Source of the DNA: Diabrotica undecimpunctata
Taxonomy: Eukaryota > Arthropoda > Insecta > Coleoptera > Chrysomelidae
Length of the DNA: 64,000 nucleotides
Direction of reading: 5' to 3'
Assembly: GCF_040954645.1 (NCBI RefSeq)
Contig: NC_092806.1
Coordinates: forward strand, 108,890,231-108,954,230
Shown here: piece by piece, positions 26,103 through 38,464 of the stretch
Layout of the letters: each line of letters starts with the position of its first letter
Position numbering within the stretch: the stretch's first letter is position 1
Made by a program: the position numbers and the translations under genes
The notes under the pieces: generated by a model
Databases searched by the model: none
What the model saw: the letters and a program-made list of their open reading frames with translations, nothing else
What the model was told of the DNA's origin: nothing

Positions 26103-27639
26103 CTGTATAGATTGTGTTTTTCCCACTATCTATCTATTACACTTCAGCTACCGAATAAATAACAATCAGAATTCCCACTGTCAGATGCCGCCTTTGAAGT
26201 GTATCAGCACGCGATCGCCATATTTTAAACGGAAACATAAGCTCGAATTGAGAAATTTGTGACAAGCTACGACAATAATTTAGCAAATTTGAAATAATTT
26301 AATCTATTTTTCAACTAAAAGTACGGATAAAACAGTGTATTATTATGTCTATGGTTGACGTAAATAAATTAAGTCGGGTTAATTTTTTTATGTACAACAG
26401 ATAAAACTTCACTGAACAGCACTGGTTTGATTTAAAACATGGCTGATTCCTACTTGCGCCTACTTATCTTGACAAGCAGATGGGCATTCTAAGTATTTGC
26501 AGTATAGGCGTTTGTCTTTATCTGTCTTCCATACCTATGAAGATAGGCCCTAAAACACCCGTGATCTATCAGCACTTGTGTCAGAAAATAATACAGTCGC
26601 AAAAATTAACGTTTTTTAATGAAAAAGAACTTATTACAGAATAAGTAGCGTTAATACAATAAATAAAAAAATGAATTTTACGATATTTTCGTGATTTCGC
26701 ATATTTTCGTACCCCGTCTAAGAGAGCTCCTTTAGGTTTTTTCCAACTTTCCTCGATGTTGCAGTTTTGGGCTACGTACTCTTTTAGAAAGAGGTAAGCG
26801 TTATGACGGGTAGATCTTTTAGACAGCAGACTCAGAAAAACTTGTAAATAATTTAAATGTGAATCCTATGACGATGGCATCAACGCAAAGCTTGGTAACT
26901 CACTGGTTGATACCTGCAAAAAATAAAATACAAAAAATCTCATAAAATTGCAACGACAATTACGATGTGGCAATATACACGCAGAGAAAAAAAACAAAGG
27001 ACACGCTAAAAGCAGAAAAGGAGGTAAGGAAAAGAATAGGTCTCTCTCAGGTCAACAGTCCAAGACCGGGCAAGGAACTGCCACTAGAGCAACACTTTAG
27101 CAGAAGCAGTTAGCCTTTATTCAGCATCCAAAGGCCCGATGGAGTTCCTACCAGATTCGTACCCTAGCGAAACTCGATTTTCTCTCAAGCCAGCAATTTA
27201 ATTAAAGCCAGCCTGTGAGAAATGTTCCCCCCTAATTACATTCGGGTGTAAGAATTCATTGGAGCAAGGTGTATTAACTCGAGAAAAACAGGAGTCACTC
27301 CACCGCGCTCCAATGCTCCAGACCATCCCTTTTCCTCCTATAGAACTCTGATGCGCTATAGGGGCACAACTATCATCCGAATGCTTTTCATGTGGAGGTC
27401 CTAGGTAATAAAATCCCAACATGGTTTCCTAACCGAATTCAAAACTCAGGACAGCCCATTGTCGCTATATTCCTGTTATTTTAATGCGGCTTATCCGCGA
27501 ACTCGATAGTTGTCGGCCTTCCACCTCCTCTAACGCGTATCAGTAAAAATGAAACTCAGCGGTGGGAGTGTGTATATAGAGCGTTGACGGGACGTGGCAG
27601 TACACATTGTTACAGCGGAACAGACGAGGCAGAAGAGGA
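26101..27639. other. Unassigned; less AT-rich island at 27050-27600
   Basis: No frame with a recognisable motif. The stretch 27050-27600 is clearly less AT-rich than its surroundings, but the 74-codon minus frame in it is not supported by any motif. Confidence 0.4.
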
Positions 27640-28064
27640 ACCACCAACGATTCTTTAAGTTAAAGACGCAGTTAAATAACTAACCAGGCACATATCGCCC
27701 GAAGTAGATAATCTCCTAGCTGAACTATATAAAGAAGAAGGCCACGATACTAAAACGGCACTACATCAGCTCATAAAAAATATGGACAAAGAAAGCTCTT
27801 CCAGTAAATGGAATATTGGAGTACTTTGCACAATACACAAAAACGAGATATATTTTAATGCTCTAAACACAGAAAAATAACGTTTTTAAATGCAACATAT
27901 AAAATATTTTCCGTTATACTATTTCAATGTATGGCACCATATACAGAACGAATAATAGAAAAAAACCAGATTAGTTTCAGAGGTGGTAAATTTACAGTTT
28001 ATCAGATTGCAACCTGGAGACATATTTTAGAGAAAACACTGGAATATAGTATAGATACACATAG
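27640..28064 (+). pseudogene. LINE RT, 5' part (split by a hAT insertion)
   Basis: Broken plus-strand frames read VDNLLAELYKEEG, WNIGVLCTIHKNE, LNATYKIFSVILFQ and YTERIIEKNQISFRGG. These are the successive finger and palm blocks of an insect LINE RT (PAELLK, ICPIHKKG, LLNTAYKIFS, ERIIGxYQxGFRxG). The series stops at ...TLEYSIDTH, where the hAT element begins. The matching continuation is at 30918. Confidence 0.7.
28057..28064. repeat. 8-bp target duplication, left copy
   Basis: ACACATAG left of the hAT element. The right copy is ACACATAA at 30918-30925, with one mismatch. Confidence 0.75.
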
Positions 28065-28297
28065 TAGACTTCGGCAAATATGCAAATAAAAATGTAGAAA
28101 ATATGCGCATAAATATGCACGTGTTTACCCGAAAATATGCAAATATTTTACAAAATATGCATACAAATAAATAAAAAAACCGTAAAATAGTAACAATTTT
28201 ATTTAAAAAAAAAGTGTACATAACTAAATATTTTCTACTATTCATTAAGATTTACATTTATTTTAAGTAACTACATCATTTTTAAGTATGAATAAAC

Positions 28298-29690
28298 TTA
28301 TTTAGAATTATGGTAACAATAAATGACCAAGTGGTGTTCAAAATTTTCTAACAAAAACTTGTGGCTTCTGTCTGAGTACATATATTTATATATGGAAAAA
28401 CTTCGTTCCACATCAACTGATGTAACGGGAGCATTTTTCAAACTAACCAAAACATTTGGTTCTAAATTAATTGTTTCCGAAATATTTCCAGCTAGAACAC
28501 TGACTACTTCAGAAAGAATATGGTAACCTTTATTTTTTTCCATAGTAGCTTCAAATTTTTTTAAAATATCTTTTCCAATATTACCTCTAACGTTCCGACA
28601 ACATGACGCAAATTCTTTTATTAATGCTGTACTTTCGAACAATGACAGTTTTGGTGATTCTAACTGAGTAATTGTTTTTTGAAAAAAACTAAAATTTGAT
28701 TTTATAAATGAAAGTTCTTGTTGAAGCAAGTTACTCTGAAAAGTTTGTTTAGAATCCAAAAGAGATTGGGAACTTTCATCTGTTAACGTATTAATTATGT
28801 TCTTTATTTTAACAAAATGATCTGCATAAAAATTAGCTGCTTCTAACCATGTTCCCCATCGCGTTAAAATAGGTTGTGGTGGAAGAGGAATGTTAGGTAG
28901 CATTTCTTTATAAAGTTGAACTCTTATAGGAGATTTAAGAAATAATTTTTTGACACTGGATATCATGGTATTTACAAGAGGAAACTTTTTTCGTATTTCC
29001 TCTGCAACTCTGTTTAATCCATGCGCTACACAAGTAACATGTATTAAATCTGGGAAAAATATTTTTAAATTTTGTCCTGCTTTCACCATATAAGGAGCAG
29101 CATCCGATAAAATAAGCAGTAATTTATTAGAAGGAATAGTTGTCGGAAGAAAAAAAGTTGCTAATGTTTCTTGTATAAAACGCGAAATTGTTAAAGCATT
29201 TATTTTCTCAAGTTGCTGGCATGAAATAAGATGAGATTTTGGTAAGGTATCTTCTTTAAGAACACCAATCAATAAATGAGCAAAACACTTTCCTAAGGAA
29301 TCAGTGGTTTCGTCTACAGACATGTAAAAATAATTATCTGCAATTTCTTCCTTAATATTAATTAACACCGACGAGTATAGCCCGTTCACATTATTTCTTC
29401 TTAGAGACCGATCACTTGGAACATTAAGTTTGCAATATTTTTTTAGAAACAAACTAAAATTTACATTTGCTAATTTTGAAAGCGGTATGTTTGCAGACAC
29501 TAATGCGCGACACAAGTCTTCATTAAAAGTTTCTTGCTCATCTAATTTTTTTGAAGTAGATTGGAAACATTTAGCCATTGAAGTTTGATGTTTTCCTCCT
29601 ATTTTTCCTTTTTTTGCAATGTGTGAAGCAGTTCTCATATGTTGGTCTATCTGAAATTTCTTCTCACATGCTATCTATAAATAAAAATAA
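28298..29690 (-). CDS. hAT transposase, main exon
   Basis: An open 446-codon frame from Met at 29638. Upstream, in the same frame, TTTATTTATAG at 29680 looks like a splice acceptor. It is followed by ACEKKFQIDQHMRTASHIA, the C-terminal half of a BED zinc finger. Then come FNEDLCRALVSANIPL, YMSVDETTDSLGK (first catalytic Asp region), LILSDAAPYMVKAG (second), HVTCVAHGLNRVAEEIR, ILTRWGTWLEAA and the C-terminal dimerisation motif APVTSVDVERSFSIYK. This order matches the CGGBP1-related hAT proteins of arthropods. The exon has no stop, but the first half of the zinc finger is not found, so function is doubtful. Confidence 0.8.
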
Positions 29691-29726
29691 AAACCTTTAT
29701 TTTAACCCAACCTTTAAAATATAAAA

Positions 29727-30250
29727 ATATACAAGGTGTTTTTGGTTAATAAAATAACTGGTTTGGAAAAAAAACACTCGCTAAGTGTTTTAAATGCAGT
29801 ATTTATCCACAAATTAGTTTTTGTTACTAACCATTAGTACATCATATAACTTATTTTAAAATTTAACAAAAGTTTTTTTTTTTGTTAATTCAATTACAAT
29901 AAAAATAATTGTGTTTTAGAATAGCTGACTTCATAAAAAAAAGTAAAGGTGAAAAATTTTTCTAAATACACACCATTGTATTGTACCATGGACAATTTTT
30001 TCTCACTAAAGGAAGCTATTTTTCATTTAAAAACAACCTACGAGTACTAAATTTCAAGTAAATACGTTTATTGGTTTTAAAGTTATTGTTGTTATTCACT
30101 AAAAGAATTTAATTTTTTTTTAATTTTAACACCCTGTATCTCGAAAAGTAAATAAGTTTGACCCCTCATTAACTATATCGTTTTGTTCAATTTTTCGAGA
30201 AGTATCTACAGTCAAACGTTGTAAGTGTCATTTGGAAACACCCTGTATGT
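29727..30250. repeat. Small repeat with TACAGGGTGTTT-type ends, in the hAT intron
   Basis: The left end is ATACAAGGTGTTTTT, and the right end is AAACACCCTGTATG, its imperfect inverse. A second CACCCTGTAT lies 111 bases inside the right end, as in the repeat at the window start. It lies directly against the broken 5' exon at 30267. Confidence 0.55.
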
Positions 30251-30266
30251 ATAAAATATTAGATAT

Positions 30267-30344
30267 TTAATAGATTTTTCCCATATCCATAGACAGCTCT
30301 TTATAAGGTTTAATCCAAGTTGAAGCACTGGTTGTTTTAGGCAT
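30267..30344 (-). pseudogene. 5' exon remnant of the hAT transposase
   Basis: The minus strand reads MPKTTSASTWIKPYKEL and stops 8 codons later. This resembles the N-terminus of CGGBP1-like hAT proteins (MPK..., then a BED zinc finger). The repeat at 29727-30250 starts just after the stop and probably removed the end of the exon. Confidence 0.5.
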
Positions 30345-30917
30345 TATAAAATCACAATCTTCCTTTTTGTTACGCACAACGAGTGTTTACGCTTTGAATA
30401 TCAAAACAAAAATGATTTACAAATCTGAGCATCAAATTAGAAATGTTTAGGTAACTAATTCAATAAACTGGGAGATTTTGGAAAATCCCTAAATTAGGAA
30501 CAAAACTATTAGCCGTTTACCTGCTGTTAAGATACAATAAATTGTAGATAGATTTGGGGATTAGATCATAAAATGCAAATGAGCGAACCCTTAGCGATTA
30601 TCCAATAACTGAATGCCTCAGTGACCGAGACTTTCTAAGAATGTTGAGGGCTACTTAAATTGATCTTCTTTGAAATTAAAAATGTTTTGTACCTGTAGAG
30701 ATTACGTACTTAGATCATTTCTTGACTAAAATGACTACAAAATTTTATACAAGAATTGAAATAAATTGGTATGTTTAAAAATTTTCAAATACAGTATAAA
30801 AATCTTAACTTTTATGCACTTTATGCAAACTTTCATACAAATATGCCAAAATATGAAATATTTGCATAAAATATGCACAATATGCAAAATATGCAATATG
30901 CATATTTGCCGAAGTCT

Positions 30918-31560
30918 ACACATAAGTATCTATAGACTACAAGGCAGCTTACGACTCAAGTACCAAATCAGTTGGTAAATTTAATAAAAACTCTTGAAAA
31001 AGGTAAATGTAGCGTACTGTTAAAAAGGGGAATTGTCTGAACGTTTTTAAACGAATAACAGGCTGCGCCAGGAGACCCTCTCTCCTGTATATTGTTCAAT
31101 GTCGCTCTGGAAAAATTAATATGTATGTCACAAATCATAACCACTGTTTCAATATATAATAAAACAGTGCAAAAATGGGTTTAATAATAAACACAGTACA
31201 CGAAAATAAATCATACAGCACTTGTAATAGAAAACGACGCCATCGAAGCAGTTCACGAATATGTATACCTGAGGGCGCTTATTAGCACTGAAAATAAAAC
31301 TAACGTAGAGATAAACTGCGAATAATTGCTCGACCCGCATGTGCTATTTTCGACCTACTGACGCATTGGTCAGAGAAGAGAAAAATCTAGAACAAGGTTC
31401 CATGATAACATCGATGAAGACATGAGACATATGGGAATACGTATTTGGCGAAGAAGACAATGGATAGGAATGACTAGAGAAAAATTCTTGAGAAGGCTAG
31501 GATCCACACAGTGTTGTGTAGCGAGAATGATGCTGATGATGATAATATTTACCAAACTGC
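30918..31560 (+). pseudogene. LINE RT, 3' part (split by a hAT insertion)
   Basis: The series resumes with DYKAAYDS and, broken, TGCARRPSLLYIVQCRSGKI in the palm. It ends with MGIRIWRRRQWIGMTREKFL, the LINE C-terminal tail, followed by ATGATGCTGATGATGATA. It joins codon-for-codon to the part ending at 28064. Confidence 0.65.
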
Positions 31561-33656
31561 TAATGGATTTTCCTCTAGACATTCAGCTGTAAAATTTTAA
31601 AACAGTTCTTATAAAGCAATCTGATATACTTAAACTTCAGTAAACACAACAACATAACCTCAATGATTCACTTGTGTCTTTTAATTCTTTTATACATAAT
31701 TTATTATTATTTAGACAATTTTTTTAATCACGGTAATTTACCATAATGAACACGAAATGAAACAGATCTTTTTGTTCATTCTGCATCTAGTTCACGCATT
31801 CCTTCTTTTTATATTTGCTGTCTAACAGCTAGGATGATGTTTTCGAATTCAATTTTTTGTTAAAATATATTTTTTAGAAATAGAAGGTAATGGAAATTAT
31901 AATGTATGGTATATATGTGGCATCATTTGTATTATTTAATACACTTTATTTTGGTTTGGGCTTTTTTACATAAGTACAAAAAAGTAGAATTTAAACACGT
32001 ACTTTAAGATTCCTTAACTATTTAAACCGAACCCATTTACTCTCCAATTAGGTCTTAAAGAAAATTCCTCCCAACCGATGGACGTTTCTAATAAATTAGA
32101 GAACAGAAATAAAATCCAACTAATCTATATCTTTAAGATCTCGCGTGTTGTCGACCATTAGAAAAGGAGGATTTCGACGGCCATACGTCTATCTCCAGTC
32201 CAATTAATCCAACTTTCAGAATTAGTTCTCCTGTAGGAATCAGTAAGAATTAATTGTATCATTCACGCATCGAAGTAGCTACAAAACGGTTTTCTATTTT
32301 TATATAAGCTTAGGGCATTAGAAAATATTTTATTGGTATAACAATATCGAGATAATACAAAGGATTACTGGAAATATTGAGATGGATACAGATATCGGGA
32401 TATAATATAAAACTGATTAAGGATAATCTTTTAGTGAAAAGATTATTAGTTGATTTTTGACGATTATTTATTTTTAACAAAAGATCGATACACGATTCTG
32501 AAGTCTTACAGGTATAACGGACTTTTAATGTGTAAAAGAAAAGTTTTATAAATGATGCACCAAATCAAATATATTTTACTTAGAACAGGACTATGGTCCA
32601 AGACTTTGTAACCCTGTACCAGTTTGTACAGATTTAGAGATTGTGTACTATATGTTTTTTGGTAATTACTTTGTAGTCTTTTTAAAGTGTTTGCTGCTGA
32701 TGATTTAGTGCATCAAAATCATACAAAAAGCTATAGTTTCAAAGCTCATAAGAACCACTGTCTCTAATTTCTACATACATCCAGCATGAACTTGGCCAAC
32801 TTAAGTTGGCAAGACGTCCCTTATCCCGCACTTATAATTAAACAACTTCAACAGCTTTCACCAGTTGGGGAAACATAGGGAAATTATCTAAATGGAGATG
32901 TTCTAGTGGGGCCAATGACGAGCATAGTAAAGACGAAATGATATAAGACGAGTATTAATTAGATTACTTTTTTTGACGCTAAATATATAGACACCTTTAA
33001 ATCAGTTCCAAGGAACTGCAAATATAACTGAGTCGATGAGATCAAAAACAGTGTAAGTCCAAAATTTGATGTTTTGAGTTCAAGTAGCCAATCGTTTTAG
33101 AAATATTCTATCTTCATCTATTAGTGAAAAAACAGTACACTAAACACTTCTAGTAGATTTTGTGTACGAACATGTGTTAACACGTGATGAGTTAAAAAAA
33201 AACAGTGCAAGTCCGGGACCAGCACTGTTTTCAAATTCAACGCAGGTACCTCCTGCTTCGGTTAGAATAGAAAAATGGCTGCATTACGCCAGTTGCCTAA
33301 CAAATATTAGGTAGTATTCCTATGAATCACTATCTGACAAAAGTTTATTAGATCTACATTTCCATGCTTATTTCTATTTAAATGAATATGAATTTAAATA
33401 ACAATAGTGCTAGTTCAGGCGAAGATACTAATATTAGAGGTTGTAGAAAAAGAAAACGAAATTTAAATAAATGAAAATAGTGGAAATTTAAATAGGTGAA
33501 AGATAAACAAACTTAAATTAGTCAGACAAAAAGGACATGAATATATTATAAAGAAATAAAAAATTTATATAAGGTTAAATGCTCGAATAAATTAACTTTT
33601 ATCAAATGAAAGGCAGATATCGAGCACAGTTTATTAATTAAATCTTGCCCAAGTAC
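31561..33656. other. No gene recognised
   Basis: AT-rich, without supported frames or repeats. Confidence 0.45.
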
Positions 33657-33680
33657 TTTCGCTTCCTAGAGCATCTTCAG
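33657..33680 (-). ncRNA. Hammerhead-core-like motif
   Basis: The minus strand reads CTGAAGA, then a short GCT...AGC hairpin, then GAAA. This matches CUGANGA - helix II - GAAA. No Penelope domain was found beside it, so it may be an isolated tail fragment. Helix II has only three pairs. Confidence 0.3.
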
Positions 33681-34019
33681 GGGCATTTCGTCAAAATTTG
33701 GCCTCTCCAATAATCTTTGAGAATGTCATAAAAATAAAATTGTACATTAACACTACACGACACAAGGACAAACAGTTTAAAAATTTTTAAAAATGGCGAA
33801 GCTATATGTTGATTGGCATCAGGAAAGAGAATTATCTCTCCATGTGTCAATGACGGTTTTTGTAGCATTCATGTTATTTCTAATAGATTCGTTGGTCTTC
33901 CTTTCTAGCCTTGATGTTCTCGCATTCTTCTCAAATAATCAATTTTAACTGCCAACAATCTTGGTTTGCACCATGGGGCACCAATAGGGCACCATGGTTT
34001 GCCCTATTCTTTTTTTCTT
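33681..34019. other. No gene recognised
   Basis: AT-rich. It contains a short local duplication CACCATGGGGCACC / CACCATGG near 33970-34000. Confidence 0.4.
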
Positions 34020-34850
34020 CCTTTTGGAAATGTTGCGATCCCACCATAAGCAGTTCAGACATCCTACAGTTTTAAGTTCCTGATTAATTCAATGTTAATT
34101 TCGGTTTCTTTCAGGTCGTTCTTATCAATGAGTGCACCTAAATATTTAAATTTTTCCACTTGTTTGATTTCCACGTCTTCGTCTATCAACACTTTAAACC
34201 TTGCATCTGAATTGATAACTAGTTTGCTTCTTTTATTTGATTGCGTACTTCTCCGTTTTTCCTTTGATATGTTACTCTATTGATAGATGTTATATTTGTT
34301 AGCCATTTCTTATATATTTTGTTTTTTTCTTGATTCATTTCTTTTAAGTTTTCTGTCATCCATGGTGGTTCGTGGTGTTTTTTGTCGTTGTTCTCTGTTC
34401 CTAATACTTCATAAGCAATTTTTTTATTATTGTTTTGGGGTGGTTATATTCTTGTTCTACATCTATAGTTTTCTTCATCTTATTTAGTTTCTTTTCTAAT
34501 CTAGATTGAAAAAGATGTTTAATACTTGGTTGGAATAAAAGGTACAATTTATATCTCTTCGTTTTGTACTGTGTAATATTGTTTTTCCCACTTTCGGTCT
34601 TCTGTTTGTAGTATTGTTTAAAGAAGCGCAAAATATTAGCTAAAAGAAAGTAGTGATCTGTCCCACAGTTAGATCCTCTTTTTACTCTGCAGTCTTAGCA
34701 CTTCAAAATTTTGATTTCTGTCTCATTATTATATACACTATGATCGACTTCTGTTGGAGTAAAGGTCGTTCCCAAGTGTATGAATATCTTTATGTTGTAA
34801 TTGATTGTTGACAGAATTCAATTAAGCTGTCCCCTGAACCATTTTTATCA
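34020..34850 (-). pseudogene. LINE fragments: endonuclease C-terminus/RT start plus an RT thumb piece
   Basis: From 34740 down, VKRGSNCGTDHYFLLANILR matches the end of a LINE apurinic-type endonuclease (GxDCGSDHxL). LYLLFQPSIKHLFQSRLEKK and NLKEMNQEKNKIYKKWL then match the linker to RT. From 34290 down, LVINSDARFKVLIDEDVEIK and VEKFKYLGALIDKND are RT-thumb blocks. The central RT is missing between them, so this is an internally deleted copy. The pattern resembles the lineage at 41.6-42.1 kb. Confidence 0.6.
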
Positions 34851-36960
34851 TGACTTCTTATTTTATCTCAAATGTTCGATATCTTTTTATAAAAGGAATC
34901 TTGTTGATTTGAATTGTCTGTTATCGCTACTATAGTAAGCGGTATTTTTGTAATATATGAGATATAATATTATTTATTATAGTACAGCTCTCTCTGCGTG
35001 ACAAGTAACTGTTCTAAAATAAAATATATATTTGTTATCTCAAGATACACAGATACACAGTTATATGTAGGTTGAAAACCAATACAAAAACTATCCAATT
35101 TAAAATATCTTGATTGTTGTAACATTTTTTAAATTAACATATTAAATTATTTTTAATTCCTTTTACCCATATCGATGATACGCTGATGGTCGTGTTTACG
35201 ATCAGAAATTTTTATTGGAAAACTACCGAAATATGACTGAAGAATCTACCTACGTATTTATTTACAGACGCCGGTTTGGCTAATTCTTAGTTAATCCTTT
35301 TCCGGGTTCTTTCTCATAAATTCGGTAATTGTCGTCGAACGCCCGTTGTAATGTTTTTCGGGAAAAACCTAATCTAGGAGGTTTATATTTCATCACGTTT
35401 GTAGCTAGAAGGGTACCGTTATGTTCGATGTTAGTTTGAACTTTTTACCTTCTCAGAAATACATACAACTGGCCTAGGATTTTTGAGTGGGAGATATCCA
35501 TTCTTCCTTTTTTGTAGTTGGGTAAATTTTTGCAAGAAAGATTTACTTCTGGTGGGACAGTCCTTGCGTAAGGACAAGATCTTACTGTATCTCTGTTACC
35601 GTACTGTTCTCTGTGCATTTTCTTTATAAGTGTGTATACACTTGTTTATTTGAGTTTTTTTGATCTTATACTATATTAGATTAAATATAGTCATAAAGCA
35701 CCTTTAATGTTAATTAAATTTAGTGTTTAATACAAGTATAGTATTAACTTCAGTAAATTAATGCAGCAGTCGTCAGGAGTTACTGTAAGTTACCATAATC
35801 TTAGCTAAAGTTCATACATGTCTCCGAATGTAGTTGAGAGTAACTACTGAATTTTGCATTCAATTTAAAGAACAGTCAATATTTTGTTACGAACCAAATT
35901 CCATCAGCTACTAAGAAATTTCAATAGGTAATAATTATGAACATTTAAGTCTCAGTTTATCATTAAATAATAGTGCGAGATAGCTAATCGATTTAACCAA
36001 GTGCGGTTTGGTTAAATTTTTATGTTTTCATTTCAGAAACCTTTTTGTATTTTTGTAAATTTAGATTTGGTTATTTTTGTTATCTTTGGTGTTTGTTATA
36101 ATTTTTATTTATTTTTTTTTGCTGTAATATCTCGAGATACGCCAAAACTTTATTTGTGTATGTTGAATTTTGTTGTTGAATATATTGTTATTGTTTTATG
36201 TATGTATTTTATTTGTCGACTCCTAACAAAGTTTCCTGATATAACCATAACTCTGAATATTCACTTATGATATTAAATTATTATTATACTTTCGACCACA
36301 AGAAAGATCAGGCTGATTAAGTTTCGTAGGTAAGTAGATATAATACCTAATATACTTATTATTTGTTTATGCAGAGTGTTAACCAAATTTATTTAATAAT
36401 TAACTGTTGATATCTTTTCTTGGATTTGATCTCTGAACCTAAATATCTTTCCTTATCTCTTTTCTTTTCTAGGGTTTCTTAATTTCTTCTTAATCTCCTT
36501 AAACCCCTAAAAATTAAGTGGCGCCTTGTTCCCTATCTTATCTCATCTTTGGTAATTTTACCCATCTATCTTTTTGTTTATTTCTGTATCTTTTCCAATA
36601 TCTCTTATCCTATCTTTACTTATTTCGTCCGTTGGACCCGGTTTCAAAAGCTAGTTTCGAACCCACGACTCGCTCTCCACCAACCATCTGGCTGCCGTCC
36701 GCAGTGTCTCCATTGGTGACCTTTCTAGCACCATCCAAAAAAGGTTTCCGAGGTTACATTGTATTACCGATAAATCCAGATAAGAGAAAATAGTAGAGAC
36801 GAGATATCTCTTACAATTTTTTTAAAAATGAGGTAACCTTCATGGAACAATAATTTGAAACTTAAAAGGCACATAATGAAATGTTATGTATAGTTAGCGC
36901 TCTAATATAATCGCTTAGATGCTTTTAAGATGTGTTTATATAAACAGACGAATACTCAAA
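34851..36960. other. No gene recognised; possible SINE-like patch near 36640-36720
   Basis: Mostly AT-rich. Near 36650, GGGTTCGAAAC on the minus strand looks like a Pol III B box in a less AT-rich stretch, but no A box or tRNA stems could be paired. Confidence 0.35.
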
Positions 36961-37262
36961 ACTTTACACTAGAAAAGGTTATTCGTGAGTCCCAGATTAA
37001 TTAGGGTGGTACAATATTTAACAAATTTGGTCAAGTGGTTAAATATGTAGACGATACTAATATATAGCCAGATCAATAGAGTGATTGAGAGAAGCATTTC
37101 GGTTATTAATGACATTTGCACTGAAAAAAGAACTAAAAATAAATCCCCAAAAACAAAATATATGTGCGTCTCTAAGTCCAAATGGTAACCAGACGCCTAG
37201 ACTAATAATTGGAATTAGATATGGAGTAAGAATGTGTCCTAAAGAAGGCTTGACTTATAAAA
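36961..37262 (+). pseudogene. LINE RT palm fragment with YVDD
   Basis: The plus strand reads LEKVIRESQIN, stop, GGTIFNKFGQVVKYVDDTN, then after a shift REAFRLLMTFALKKELKINP. These are the LEK(I/V)IRES, YADD and GLKIN blocks of insect LINE RTs. It is short, with at least one stop and one shift. Confidence 0.6.
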
Positions 37263-38464
37263 GGCTGTGACAATGATAATGACTACGGGAAAGTCGCTAT
37301 AAAATTCTCTAACTGATAATGATAAAAAAAATCAACAAATAAATGGGAACTGGTAGATAGAAAGGCTTATAGACAAAAAATATCAGAGATTTTACTGGAA
37401 TAAAGATAGCCAAATATCTGTTTTGAGAATAGCTTAAGACAGGGAGGGTTGTTTCATGTTAACCCTGCATTAACATCAACTTAATAAGATACATAAAGAA
37501 AAAGACCATAAGAGAAGTATGGTACGCTACAAAGCTTGCGCTTTGAACTAAGGAATATAGAAATTGTATCTATCTTGTAATATGTGAGCATTCTGTAGAA
37601 AGAATTAAGACTAAAATATAAACGGATGACAATCAAAAGCTTTAATTTACATAAAAAAATTAATTAACAAAAAAAGATTCTGTTAAGTTAAAAATATAAC
37701 GTACCAAAATAGTTTTAACATAATTAAATATATTTTTATTATAGACTACGGGTAAATTGTTATTGCTTAATTAAAACCGTACAAGCATATATGCGAACTA
37801 TACCAGATATCTATCTATCAATTATTTATACACATCAAACGTAAATGATCCAGATACGTCGTATATACTATGATAAAATATGCGTAATGTCGTATGGATG
37901 TGTGTATTTGTGTGTGAGTTTATGCAAGCCTGGACTATGTCCTATAAATTAATTTTGCCCATTACGTCGCACGACAATTGGCCATGTTAAGCATAAATCA
38001 AACTTACAAACTAAGCTGGATATATATGTAGCGTGATGAGAAAACTTTTCGAGAGGGGACAAGGATTATTAACGGGTGATATTTTTACGCTTTATTTATT
38101 TAACAGTTATATTTTTGAGTTTTTTTGGGTATTTACTAAAACAAACTGTGGCAAAACCAAGAATGCTTTAAGTTTTTGTTGGCCTTAGGTTTAAGACCTA
38201 TTTAGCAATCTGATCGATTTCCAAATTGGCAACATTTTAAAATGTCCATACTTTCTTGAATTTATAAAAAATATTTCATTTTTATTACTATTTTGTTTAC
38301 ACACAATTTCCTAAACTTCTCACTTGAGAAAAATACTAATTGTGATCCAAATATGATTAACCATGGATACACGGTTCACGCTAAGGTGCCCATTATATAG
38401 GCTTTTTTAAGGAAAATAAAAACAGAAAAAGGCTAGACGCTAATTAAATAAAAGAAAATATAGT
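37263..38464. other. No gene recognised
   Basis: AT-rich. Nothing supported. Confidence 0.45.

Larger units (their letters stand above)
28065..30917 (-). mobile_element. hAT transposon (CGGBP1-like lineage)
   Basis: Perfect 20-bp inverted ends: TAGACTTCGGCAAATATGCA at 28065-28084 and its inverse at 30899-30918. The 8-bp duplication differs by one base. The element splits a LINE RT at a defined codon. It carries an open transposase exon on the minus strand and AT-rich subterminal repeats of ATATGCA on both sides. A 5' coding exon is visible at 30344 but is broken by a second small repeat (29727-30250). The element is about 2.85 kb. Confidence 0.85.

Noticed and set aside
27198..27422. 74-codon minus frame in the less AT-rich island
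   Set aside because: No motif, no conserved neighbour and no start context. The island itself did not match rRNA or any element I know.
34092..34487. Hydrophobic plus-strand frames resembling membrane proteins
   Set aside because: They are antisense to a LINE fragment; T-rich antisense of Lys/Asn-rich coding gives Phe/Leu-rich frames.
36640..36720. tRNA or SINE suggested by GGGTTCGAAAC on the minus strand
   Set aside because: The T arm does not pair and no A box lies at the right distance.
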